The translations under genes were made by a program, and so were the position numbers. A DNA stretch of 64,000 bases from Petrosia ficiformis. Lineage: Eukaryota; Porifera; Demospongiae; Haplosclerida; Petrosiidae. Positions 37,401 to 46,887 of this stretch are shown here, piece after piece (position 1 is the stretch's first letter; each line of letters begins with the position of its first letter). The stretch covers positions 35,035,212-35,099,211 of the forward strand of contig OX345636.1 in assembly GCA_947044365.1 (NCBI GenBank), in the 5' to 3' direction. The notes under the pieces were generated by a model that saw only the letters and a list, made by a program, of their open reading frames with translations, did no database searches and was not told the origin of the DNA.

Positions 37401-40400
37401 CATCTCCTTGGCATTCCTAGCTGATCCTAACTGATTTCTTAAATGACCTGCAATACCAGCCTCAACCCAATCAATTCTCTCTTCATACCTACATATCAAA
37501 TACATTAATGATAACTACAAATCTACACTACAGACAGACAGAGGTGCATGTATACCTTTTAATAGCTGCCTCCCATGCAGCTGATCCATCATTAGACACA
37601 TCCAGACAATCTACGAACTTCACATTATCATATGCCAAATGAACTTCCTTTACAGATAATAACTTGTCTTTATCCAGTAACTGTTCTTCAACCATCTCCT
37701 GTCATGTGATTAAAAGTAATATCACGTAATTTAGGAAATCATAGTAACTGACGATGGTAGTGTGTGTGATAGTACGAGACTTCTTCGTTTGGTGAGATAG
37801 TTTCAGAACACGATTCATTACCATTTGCAATTGTTCATGTTGTAATCTGAATCTGACAATAAATGAATAGGAATTAGAATTTATTTCTTAATTATGATTT
37901 GAAACACTTACGACTTCATTTGTGAGAGTCTATTCCATAACTTCTTATGATTGAACTTGATATGGAATTTATGAGTTTCTCCTTTCTTTTTTGATAGCTC
38001 TCGTAGCTGAGAGGCAAACCTATCAAACTCTTCATCCCAAGTGTGAAACACTTTGTTTGAAGCTCCAAAGACTACCTCGAATTCTGTAAATGTGATGCTC
38101 ATTAACTGGTATGTACTCAAAACTTTAACAAGCTGAGTAAGGACATCATGAGATATGGCTTCTACTAAACCTATAGCTCTATCGGTTGGGTATAATGTGC
38201 AATGAATCTTCTTTAGGTGAGAAAATATATTCAAAATAGCTAGGGTAATTGCCTCCAAGGAATTTGATGTAAGTAACTCTTTAATAGGGAAGTCCTTCAT
38301 TAACACCCTGTAATCTAGGACTTTATCTTGCATGTCCTTGAGGCCTGTATTGGAATCAAAACTAATCGTTGATCCAAATCTCTTTCCTGCCTTCAATACT
38401 TCGAGAGTGAGGAGTATTTCTGGACTGTCCCTCTTTGCTCTAAGCTGGTAAAGAGCACTTTCCATACTACCCCAAAAACTGATCTCTTGTAAAGTAGTAC
38501 CAGAGTACACATCTCTCTCCATTGTAGTGACCTGGAGAATACAAACTGATGTAATTACAAGAACTGAAAAAAATGAATTTCTAAATACTTGTACATATTA
38601 TTATATAATTATACTGTTGATGAGTAAGATACACTTACTTTACGAATCTCTGTGGTCCAGTTTATGACTTGTTTCTGTAAAGCATTTAGAAATGTAGTAT
38701 CAGAAATGTTGTTTCCTATGTCTTCAATTGTTGGCTTTCGGTCTTCTCTTGATGCTAATGCTACTGCATCTTGAATTATTGGGTGTATTGGCAAGCTAAT
38801 CTCTGGTATAGGTATGTTCTGTTGTAAATGAAGAAGATTAACAGCTAGTTCATTAATATGTTTTTGCACAGTGGATGCTAACTGGTCTCCTTCACTGAAA
38901 AAAAGGGATATTAACAATGACAAAGGAATGTGAATAGTTATAACAGCCTCAACACATATTACATAAAGTAACAAATTATACATTTTATGCAAGGAGTCTG
39001 TAACTACTGGAATAAACCGGACTGCTGCATGGACTGACCATTCTCAAAACACAGTAGAACATACTTTAAAAAGAAAAGCAACCTATATAGTACTAAACAT
39101 AATGAATAAATGCACTCATAGCGCAGAACCCTCGTCACAAGAGTGATTGGGAAACAAGAATGATTACTGATAAGATAATAATTGCAGACAATACTCGACT
39201 GTAATAATAAGTATTATACTGAGATTATACTATATATTATGTGTGTTACAACGTATACTCCAAATCCTTCTAAGAATACATAACTCCTAGTATAAGAAGC
39301 GTAGTGCTAAAATCAAGTAAAAAACAGTTTCTGTGGGACGTGAATGAAATGAAATAGTTGGAGTCAAAAACTAACAAAAGCTTAGAGTCAGCTGGATGTT
39401 GTAGTAGCCACTATCTCCATTGTTCTTGATGTCAATCTGCAATTCGACAGTGATAACCTTCAAACAAGATGAATTGTGTTTCATGTACTCTTTCACTACC
39501 AACACCTGGGCTCAGCTCTGCCTACACTGGAAAGGGTTAATTATTTTACCGCTAAAGGTGAAAAGTTAAATGTCAATGTCATTATCTGATGCATATATCA
39601 AGGCCAAATTAAAGAGCTGAAGAATTGAAATTGTTTAATGTTCACAAATACAGTAGATATATTTGAGCAAGCAATAGTACTATTAGTGTCATTTTTCAAG
39701 AGGATGGTGTTAATGAATGAATGATCCTATATATAAAAGCACCTAAACAGTACTCAACAAATGTTTTGGAACTGTAGATTATTGTTGTCTTGTATGGCTG
39801 ACATTCACTGCACCCTTATTCATCCTTAAGGTGGCTCAGCGCACAGTCAATCAGTGGGCATGGTGCATAAAAGAATGAAGCACCTTTGGTGTGTGGCCTC
39901 GCCACTTTAGCTTAAGGATAGGTTGCAATTGCAACAATTAAATAAATGAGATGCAAGAGAGAAAGTAACAAGCTTAAATTTGAATTTGTTGTTTATATAA
40001 ATTTGAAAGTTGGTTGATAAAGGTTTTTGTGGCTAGACTGATTTCTGATAAATATAAAAACACATGGAAGATGACTAAGAATGATTCTCCATCAGCTATA
40101 CTGCTTTGTACTAGTATAATAACTATATTACTTACAGTCAAATTACATAATATACTCTTCCAACAAATATTCATTACCTCATTCATTACTGTGACCAAAA
40201 TATCTATGCCACAACTGTCAGTTACTAAAGATAATTATCCTATAATGAATTGTACATTGTTACAACTACAATGAGCAAAAACATTGAACTTACAGTTCAA
40301 ATATATGTAATTTGAAAGTCAAACAAAAGTTCAATAATAGCAGAAAGGAAGGTATTGCTCTAAACTGACCTCCACGTTTGATCTCACGTGATCACACTGG

Positions 40401-42221
40401 GTGTGGCTGAGGGTGTGGGTTATTGCAAGTAAATGGCAGAAACTGGAGAGCTTACAGAGATAGAATGTATGAGTCTGCAACTTGCTAAAACAATGTCTGT
40501 GGCAAATCTCTTTTCAATACGATTTTGATAAACTTCTTTCTCTACTCTATTAAATCGACGCTTAAAGCATCTGGCTGGGATATGTAGTGAATTTAGCATT
40601 TTCCATTCTAAGTAACTTTTCATACAGTTTACTTTGTTATACAAACAACAGAGCAATAGAAGACCATGTTTTTGAACAGATCAGAAAGTTTGGCGGCTGT
40701 AGGAGGTATGCGTTTGAAGTTATAACTGTTAAAAGTAAAAAAAGTTGGGAAGGAATGAATGAATAACTTGCTAAAACAATGTCTGTGGCAAATCTTTTTT
40801 CAATACGATTTTGATAAACTTCTTTCTCTACTCTATGAAGTCTTTAAATCGACGATTAAATTAAAAAAGTGGGGACAGAATGAATGAATGAATGAAGGAA
40901 TGAATGACAGAATAACAACCAAAGTGCTAATACTCGCCCACGCGTAGGTGCGGCGAGTCAACTATCACTCTCTATAGTATAGATGTAGTAACATAATACA
41001 TATACCGCTACTGCATTGTAGTGTTATTTGAATTAAAAATTTATATTTTTTATTAAAACCTGCATTGACTATAAAAAGGTGTGGTCGATTATTAATCAAA
41101 CAGTATGGCCAAGTTAATTGAATACAAAAAACATCAGTCCAGCAACTATGAGAGACGAGACTTGGTTTATGACTAGGTTAGATGTTGTTACAACAGATGG
41201 TACAGTAGCCATATATCTCCAGCACATATATAGAAAGTACAGATAGCTGTCATAAATATATTAATTTCTTTGATCTTACATTGGGACGAATTTTATTTTT
41301 GCAAGCTTCTAACACAGAGACTAGGCAAGTTATTGCTATGAAACTTGCTGTGCAGGCATTAAACTTAGTATACTTGCCTACTATAGTCTATATTTTTGAG
41401 TTGCAGTTGCATAAGCATCTGAAAATGGATGGTGTCTGATTATTGACCTTTTACTCTAAATCATCATGGAACATCCTATTATCGATGATTATATGAGTGG
41501 CAAAGTCACAAAATAGTTCTAACAGTGTTCACCCAGACTGTTTATTTTAATTCAGAAAATTCACTATTCAGTTGAGTTTAAGTGGGCATGCAACAATGGA
41601 CACATTTTATTATACCTGCCTATAATTATAGATTGACAGTCTGGTAAGTACAGACATACTGTAATTGGACACCTCTTTACGACTTTAAAGGTCAAAAGCT
41701 AATGCTATTAAATATATTGTTACTCACATTTTTTCCATATGAAACTGAACACAAGATGTAAACAATGGAATAACAGCATCTTGTAGATAGGCATGAAGAG
41801 TTTCAACGGGTGAGTCATCTGATTGTGTCATATTAATTATTCTTAATTGGCTGTGAATCAATTTGTCTGCCTCAAGAATTGCCGATTGTTTGATGAAAAC
41901 CACACCCATACATCTTTGTCTCTGGTAATGAACTCCCAGAAGTATTTCATACCAGGGACTAAATATATTTGTTTCTAAACCTTCCTTTTCTTTAACTTCA
42001 GACTGCAAGGTTCGTACAACAGAAAGTGTGCGTTCTTGATAATCTTCAATAAATCGTTTCATCTTTGCTTCTGAGTCTTGCAGAATACGTTCAAAGTTTA
42101 CAAACTTTTTGTGCGGATCATCTTCTGCCAGAAGAACTGGAACAACTTTCAGCAAATATCTACTAAGGGTATTCACTTCTGCTGGTCGACTAACAGATGA
42201 CAGACGTTGAGAAGCAGCCAT
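17722..42221 (-). CDS. DYNC1H1-like: Dynein-1 heavy chain tail fused to a coiled coil, minus-arm gene (about 1813 aa, 27 exons)
   Basis: The start codon at 42221 (ATGGCTGC, A at -3 and G at +4) opens a gene of 26 well-supported exons plus a probable terminal exon. Exons 1-18 give about 1122 residues that I recognise as the N-terminal tail of cytoplasmic dynein 1 heavy chain. They include the dimerisation region and the helical bundles that in other animals bind intermediate and light-intermediate chains. Exon 18 ends just before where the linker and motor would begin. Exons 19-26 add about 669 residues of coiled coil in the same frame. Every junction has GT/AG and preserves frame. No AAA+ Walker motifs or stalk follow. 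The gene is head to head with a paralogue starting at 42261. The join of tail and coil needs transcript support, but the phase-0 junction is the same in both arms. Confidence 0.8.
18056..18855. repeat. Palindromic foldback element (two head-to-head half-copies)
   Basis: The left end AACAAGATATATTGAG with AAAAGTATCCCTA is mirrored at the right end by TAGGGATACTTTTTTCTCTA and TATATCTTGTT. The axis lies near 18,430, in ATCATAGGGATGGCCCTACG. Each arm matches the half-copies at 5606-6045 and 48235-48672. There is no coding sequence. It lies in the intron before the putative last exon of the minus-arm gene. Confidence 0.7.
20553..21262. repeat. Interspersed repeat, ACCCTCGC...GGGTCCCGCC family, copy 1
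   Basis: It opens with TATTACCCTCGCGTGTAGCG and the phrase TTTGTCTGTGTGTCTGTGTG. It holds AAAACCTTTTGGTTTTAATG and closes with CCACTGTGGCGAGGGTCCCG. A close relative lies at 29447-29945, and diverged copies lie at 32515-33240, 33886-34345 and 52380-53145. It sits in an intron of the minus-arm gene. Non-coding. Confidence 0.65.
21500..23710 (+). mobile_element. Decayed APE-type non-LTR retrotransposon, antisense in an intron
   Basis: Fragments in several frames give an endonuclease/exonuclease/phosphatase domain and a reverse transcriptase. From left to right they are [18 protein letters not shown] (about 21595-21650), [16 protein letters not shown] (about 21917-21970), [20 protein letters not shown] (about 22555-22615), [18 protein letters not shown] (about 22676-22730) and the catalytic region [12 protein letters not shown] (about 23260-23297). 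C-terminal sequences follow to about 23700. Multiple stops and frame changes make it a dead copy. It lies between exons 22 and 23 of the minus-arm gene, on the opposite strand. Confidence 0.8.
25786..25822. repeat. TA microsatellite
   Basis: A short TA-rich dinucleotide tract lies within an intron of the minus-arm gene. No other feature is visible beside it. Confidence 0.8.
27289..28704 (-). CDS. Minus-arm exon 19, large coiled-coil exon (472 codons)
   Basis: The exon starts after TTTCAG with [12 protein letters not shown] and stays open for 1416 bp to the donor CAG|GTACAT. Its composition is rich in Glu, Lys, Gln and Leu with heptad spacing. Examples are [20 protein letters not shown] and [20 protein letters not shown]. 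It is a long parallel coiled coil without a recognisable enzyme domain. It follows dynein exon 18 in phase 0. Compared with the plus-arm exon (533 codons) it lacks about 61 codons, corresponding to a second unit of an internal repeat. General resemblance to golgin- or myosin-type coils is compositional only. Confidence 0.85.
28775..29041. mobile_element. Small hAT-like non-autonomous element
   Basis: The left end reads TTAGTGTTGGGCAATATTGA. The right end, read inward, is TTAGGGTTGAGCAATAATCG. The inverted ends share TTAG.GTTG.GCAATA and enclose about 230 bp without coding capacity. It lies in the intron between dynein exon 18 and coiled-coil exon 19 of the minus arm. I could not identify a clean target duplication. 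Confidence 0.6.
29447..29945. repeat. Interspersed repeat, ACCCTCGC...GGGTCCC family, copy 2
   Basis: It opens with TTATTACCCTCGCGGAGTAG and TTTGTCTGTGTGTCTGTGTG and closes with CCACATAGGCGAAGGTCCCA. It contains AAAACCTTTTGGTTCTAAAG and TTTAGAGGTAGACTTGAGAA, shared with the copy at 20553-21262. It lies between exons 18 and 19 of the minus-arm gene. The small open frames inside are not genes. Confidence 0.65.
30359..42221 (-). CDS. DYNC1H1-like: Minus-arm dynein tail exons 1-18
   Basis: Exons are 41728-42221, 38639-38894, 37912-38531, 37753-37852, 37556-37698, 37272-37488, 36588-36674, 36381-36536, 35915-36031, 35722-35856, 35597-35668, 35448-35531, 35216-35395, 33555-33857, 33371-33502, 30730-30833, 30521-30593 and 30359-30451. 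Diagnostic dynein-1 tail phrases are [19 protein letters not shown] (exon 2), [20 protein letters not shown] (exon 3), [20 protein letters not shown] and [20 protein letters not shown] (exon 6), [11 protein letters not shown] with [19 protein letters not shown] (exon 10), and [18 protein letters not shown] (exon 14). Family knowledge places these in DHC_N1. The exon 4 donor (GTCAGT at 37752) is the least certain boundary. Intron 1 is 2.8 kb against 0.45 kb in the other arm because of inserted repeats. Confidence 0.9.
30955..31500. repeat. Second palindromic foldback element, right arm truncated
   Basis: It begins AACAAGATATTATGGAG and GAATCCCCGATTGCTTTG. The arm runs through TGGTCTGTAGAGCTTGAGTG to the centre near 31,330-31,350 (CATAGGGATGGCCCTGTGGG). 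Sequence then turns outward through CCCTATAATTGC and CTCAGTCAATTATTGGGTGT. The right arm stops near 31,500. It is related to 18056-18855. No counterpart is visible at the same place in the plus arm. Confidence 0.6.
31790..32420 (+). repeat. Repeat with a conserved 86-codon open frame, minus-arm copy
   Basis: An open frame at 32139-32399 starts [20 protein letters not shown] and ends [14 protein letters not shown]. It is preceded by GGGTGTAGCT-containing tandem phrases (about 32048 and 32128). The mirror copy is at 53262-53522 on the minus strand, with only about three residue changes, and a third decayed copy lies near 55,010-55,568. The product is unrecognised. It is more likely repeat sequence than a host gene. 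Confidence 0.6.
32515..33240. repeat. Interspersed repeat of the GGGTCCC family in intron 15 (minus arm)
   Basis: It begins GTCGGGACGGGACCCTCGCC and contains CAAATGGTTTTAGCAAAAGC. The sequence is mirrored almost base for base at 52380-53145 in the other arm. It was therefore present before the inverted duplication or has been homogenised since. Confidence 0.65.
33886..34345. repeat. Diverged interspersed repeat in intron 13 (minus arm)
   Basis: It opens TTAATCCTCGCCTTGGCC and GAAGGGTTACTGTAATCA, then GTGTCTGTCTGTCTG. It ends with CACTGCGCTTCTTATACTAG. A reverse-oriented relative lies at about 39,240-39,560 (CTAGTATAAGAAGCGTAGTG). Non-coding. Confidence 0.5.
34376..34421. repeat. Compound AC/AT microsatellite
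   Basis: A run of AC dinucleotides passes into a run of AT dinucleotides within intron 13 of the minus-arm gene. Confidence 0.9.
39240..39900. repeat. Repeat fragments in intron 1 of the minus-arm gene
   Basis: About 39,240-39,560 is a reverse-oriented relative of the repeat at 33886-34345. About 39,845-39,900 (CACAGTCAATCAGTGGGCAT then GTGCATAAAAGAATGAAGC) is a diverged copy of the GTCAATTAATGGGCG module seen at 5744, 11455, 18594 and 48388. No exon is visible. Confidence 0.5.
40480..40860. repeat. Direct repeat of about 85 bp
   Basis: CTTGCTAAAACAATGTCTGT through AAACTTCTTTCTCTACTCTA occurs at about 40,480-40,550 and again at about 40,769-40,840, roughly 288 bp apart and almost unchanged. 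A GAATGAATGAATGAA tract follows near 40,880. This duplication lies in the expanded intron 1 of the minus arm and is absent from the short plus-arm intron 1. Confidence 0.75.
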
Positions 42222-42260
42222 AATACAAAAGGGGAGGTGTACGGAAACTCCCACGGATAT
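42222..42260. promoter_or_regulatory. 39-bp spacer between two divergent start codons (candidate bidirectional promoter/5' leader)
   Basis: The minus-arm start codon occupies 42219-42221 and the plus-arm start codon 42261-42263, so only 39 bp separate them. The spacer contains GGGAG (42232-42236) and CTCCC (42248-42252), an inverted repeat centred within a base or two of the symmetry axis. No TATA box is visible. Each transcript must either have a very short leader or start inside the other gene's first exon. Regulatory function is inferred from position only. Confidence 0.5.
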
Positions 42261-45200
42261 ATGGCTACATCTTCACCTTTATCGTCTATTGTTGGTCAAC
42301 CAGCAGAAGTGAATATCCTTGGTAGATATTTGCTGAAAGTTGTTCCAGTTATTCTGGCAGAACATGATCAACGCAGGCTCGTGAACTTTGAAAGTATTCT
42401 GCATGACTCAGAAGGAAAGCTGAAACGTTTTATTGAAGATTATCAAGAGCACACACTTTCTATTATACGAACCTTGCAGCCTGATATTAAAGAGGGGGAA
42501 GGTTCAGAAACAAATGTATCTACTACCAAGTATGAGATACTTTTGGGAGTTCATTACCAGACACAAAGATGTACGGGTGTGGTTTTCATCAAGCGATCTG
42601 CAATTATTGAGGCAGACAGATTGATTCAGAGTCAATTAAGAATAATTAATATATTGCAATCAGATGACTCACCATTTGAAACTCTTCATGCCTACATACA
42701 AGATGCTGTTAGTCCATTGTTTACATCTTACATGATTCAACAGCCTCCTAGTGAGGTGGAAAGGTAAGCATCATAATAGCAGGAGCTTTTGAGTAGTGAA
42801 AGTTCTGAAAAGTGTCAAACAACTTTATTTTTGCTGTTACCAGACTTTATTGTTGTTTGGCTATATATATAGACAGATATAATAGATCATGTGTGGTTCA
42901 TCCACACCATCCTTTTGAAAAATATAATAATTGCATTTAGCACTAGATTGCTTTTCTTATGATACATCCTTTTCTTTGTAGAGTACATGTATGTTTTACT
43001 CTGTTCTTTAAATAACAATGGTAAATCAAAGACATTAATTATCTATATTTAACTAATTAATGTCAATTCATGCAGTAGTCCGGTGGTCTATTCCAGTAAT
43101 TGCAGTCTCCCCAAATAAAATGTATAATTTGTTACTTTATGTAACATGTGTTGAGGCTGTTATAACTATTCACATTCCTTTGTCATTGTTAATATCCCTT
43201 TTTTTCAGTGAAGGAGACCAGTTAGCATCCACTGTGCAAAAACATATTAATGAACTAGCTGTTAATCTTCTTCATTTACAACAGAACATAGCTATACCAG
43301 AGATTAGCTTACCAATACACCCAATAATTCAAGATGCAGTAGCATTAGCATCAAGAGAAGACCGAAAGCCAACAATTGAAGACATAGGAAACAACATCTC
43401 TGATACTACAATTCTAAATGCTTTACAGAAACAAGTCATAAACTGGACCACAGAGATTCGTAAAGTAAGTGTATCTTACTCATCAACAGTATAATTATAT
43501 AATAATATGTACAAGTATTTAGAAATTCATTTTTTTCAGTTCTTATAATTATATCAGTTTGTATTCTCCAGGTCACTACAATGGAGAGAGATGTGTACTC
43601 TGGTACTGCTTTACAAGAGATCAGTTTTTGGGGTAGTATGGAAAGTGCTCTTTACCAGCTTAGAGCAAAGAGGGACAGTCCAGAAATACTCCTCACTCTC
43701 GAAGTATTGAAGGCAAGAAAAAAATTTGGATCAGTGGTTGTTTTTAATTCTGATACTGGCCTCAAAGACATGCAAGATAAAGTCCTAGATTACAGGGTGT
43801 TAATGAAGGACTTCCCTATTAAAGAGTTACTTACATCAAATTCCTTGGAGGCAATTACCCTAGCTATTTTGAATATATTTTCTCACCTAAAGAAGATTCG
43901 TAACACACAATACCCAACCGATAGAGCTATAGGTTTAGTAGAAGCCATATCTCATGATATTCTTACTCAGCTTGTTAAAGTTTTGAGTACATACCAGTTG
44001 ATGAACATCACATTTACAGAATTCGAGGTAGTCTTTGGAGCTTCAAACAAAGTGTTTCACACTTGGGATGAAGAGTTTGATAGGTTTGCCTCTCAGCTAC
44101 TACAGCTATCAACAAAGAGAAGAGAAACTCATAAATTCCATATCAAGTTCAATCTGGCTCATAAGAAATTATGGAATAGACTCTCACAAATGGAGTCGTA
44201 AGTGTTTGCAATCATAAATAGGGAATAAATTAAAATTCCTATTCATTTATTATCAGATTCAGATTACAACATGAACAATTGCAAATGGTAATGAATCGTG
44301 TTCTGAAACTATCTCACCAAACAAAGAAGTCTCGGACTATCACATCCACTACCATTGTCAGTTACTATGATTTCCTTAATCACGTGATATTACTTTTAAT
44401 CACATGACAGGAAATTATTGAAGAACAGTTACTGGATAAAGACGAGTTATTATCTGTAAAGGAAGTTCATCTGGCATATGATAATGTGAAGTTCGTAGAT
44501 TGTCTGGATGTATCTAATGATGGATCAGCTGCATGGGAGGCAGCTATTAAAAGGTATACATGCACCTCTGTCTGTCTGTAGTGTAGATTTGTAGTTATCA
44601 TTAATGTATTTGATATGTAGGTATGAAGAGAGAATTGATTGGGTTGAGGCTGGTATTGCAGGTCATTTAAGAAATCAGTTAGGATCAGCTAGGAATGCCA
44701 AGGAGATGTTCAGAATTTTCTCTTGTTACAATCCTCTATTTGTGAGACCTCATATAAGAGGAGCTATTACAGAGTATAAGACCCAACTGATACAGAGAGT
44801 GAAAGAGGATATTGAAAGCCTTCACAAGAAATTCAAGGTATTTGTGCTGTATAATAATTACCATGTTATTGTAGTATGACCATAGTAAGGACTTGTGGTT
44901 AAAAGAGAGTACAGTAGTATTCTTTAGACCAGAAAAATGGCTGCTTTATGTTTCAACTGCTAGCAAAAACCCAGCATCCATATAAATACTGTATACATAA
45001 TGGTATTTTATGTAACTTACATGCAACTCCGGATTTTAATTCTGTCCCAAGGAGTACTAGTTAGTATAATAATAACATGTTTTTTTATCTATTATCAACA
45101 GATGCCATATGACAAAACTCCTACAAATGCAATGTGTACCATGTTGGATATTCCACCAATATCTTCATCAATAATGTGGGCTAGACAAGTAAATTCCTTC

Positions 45201-46856
45201 ATGTTTCTTTAGATATTCTCTCTTACCACTTTGACTTAGATTGAACATCAGCTAGACTTATGTCTGGAACGAGTTGAAGCTGTTCTAGGTGTTGACTGGG
45301 GTACTCATATAGAAGGGCACCAGCTGAAATCTGATGGAGAGCTCTTTAGACAAAAATTGAATCCTTCACAACTGTTTGAAACATGGAAGAAGAGGGTATT
45401 GTAATATATTGTCTGTAATGCATATTATGGTTCAGTTATATTCCCACATCATATTTATGTCACAACTAAACATATCGTCACATTGTTTAGATTATTGCAA
45501 ACGAAATATTGTTGCAATTTTTTTGCATGTAAAAAAAAAATTAGCTTTCATGAGTACTATTGACGCTGTCTGTTAGGAAGAGAAACGACAGCAACTAAGT
45601 GTAATTTCAGTTTCTGTTCTGTTTGTACTTATTTGAAGTAACTATCACCTCACATTGAAGATACATACTCATATGCAATAATCACAATCCATAATTAATG
45701 CAACATCAAGTAACCCAACCCTATAACATAACATCATATGGTTCTGTTATGTACATGTAGGTGGATTCAAATGTTAATGTTGTACAAGGAAGAATATTTA
45801 GTATGATAACACAGAGAACAAAAAGTGGACCTCAACTCAGACTTACTGTCAATTTCAATACAAATATCATATCGTTATATAAAGAGGTGAGATAATGTAC
45901 AATGCTGCTAGCTGTTAATCCATTACTAATTTTATCCTGTCAGACACGTTATGTTCGTAATATGGGTTTCAGAATCCCATTCAGTATTTCTTCACTTGCT
46001 GCACAAGCTAATCAACTATATCCTCATGCAGTATGTCTGAAGGAAAGTATTAAAACATACGAATTGACATGTCAAAAGGTAATTCAATCATGGATATTTG
46101 TGTATTCTTATTATATTTTTGTACACTGTAGGTTACTGATAATTCAGTTGTTGCACCTCTTGTAGCTGGATTAAAAATAGATGTACAAGAATTTATTAAA
46201 GAGGTTTGTGTGTCTACGTATATATGTGTATATATTCAAGAATAATAGAAATAAAAATGAAAGATGTAGGGATGTCAAAACCCATAAAGCATGCAAACAA
46301 GGTTGGGAGGCTAACATAGGACCCAAAATTAAACAAATCACTTCCATATAACCCTACATAAGTACTTACACCATTATAAAGCAAAATACAAAGAGCTGTA
46401 CTTATGTAGAATTATATGGATGTGGTTTGTTTAATTTTGGTTTTTTTTATTGAAAACGTTTATTATTCTTGTTTCCATTGTTGTTTTTTTTTGCTGAATG
46501 GTGTGAATATTTTGTGTAGATTGCAGAAATACTGGTGTAAGTTATATCATATGAAATCATACAATCATGCATTTGTTTGTAAATTCATTATACAATGGCT
46601 TTAATATTAATAATTGTTATTCATCAGAGAGTACGGTAGTACTCTCTATGTAGGGATGGCACGGAAAAAAATGGCCGCCCATACATTTCAATTGCAAGTG
46701 ATAAGCTGAAATCTCTGGTAATATTATACATATAAGCTTTAATACACACATACCTATTCATATCTATTGTTTTTATGACTACCAACACCGTCTAGATGGC
46801 CAAAGATTGTCGTTAAGGTAGAGAACTGCCGAGTGGCAAAACTGGCAAAATCTGAT

Positions 46857-46887
<31 letters not shown>

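Noticed and set aside
42207..42260. Upstream methionines extending both first exons across the axis
   Set aside because: The extensions of the two arms are unrelated in sequence, while similarity between the proteins starts near the MAAS/MATS methionines. A longer start cannot be formally excluded.
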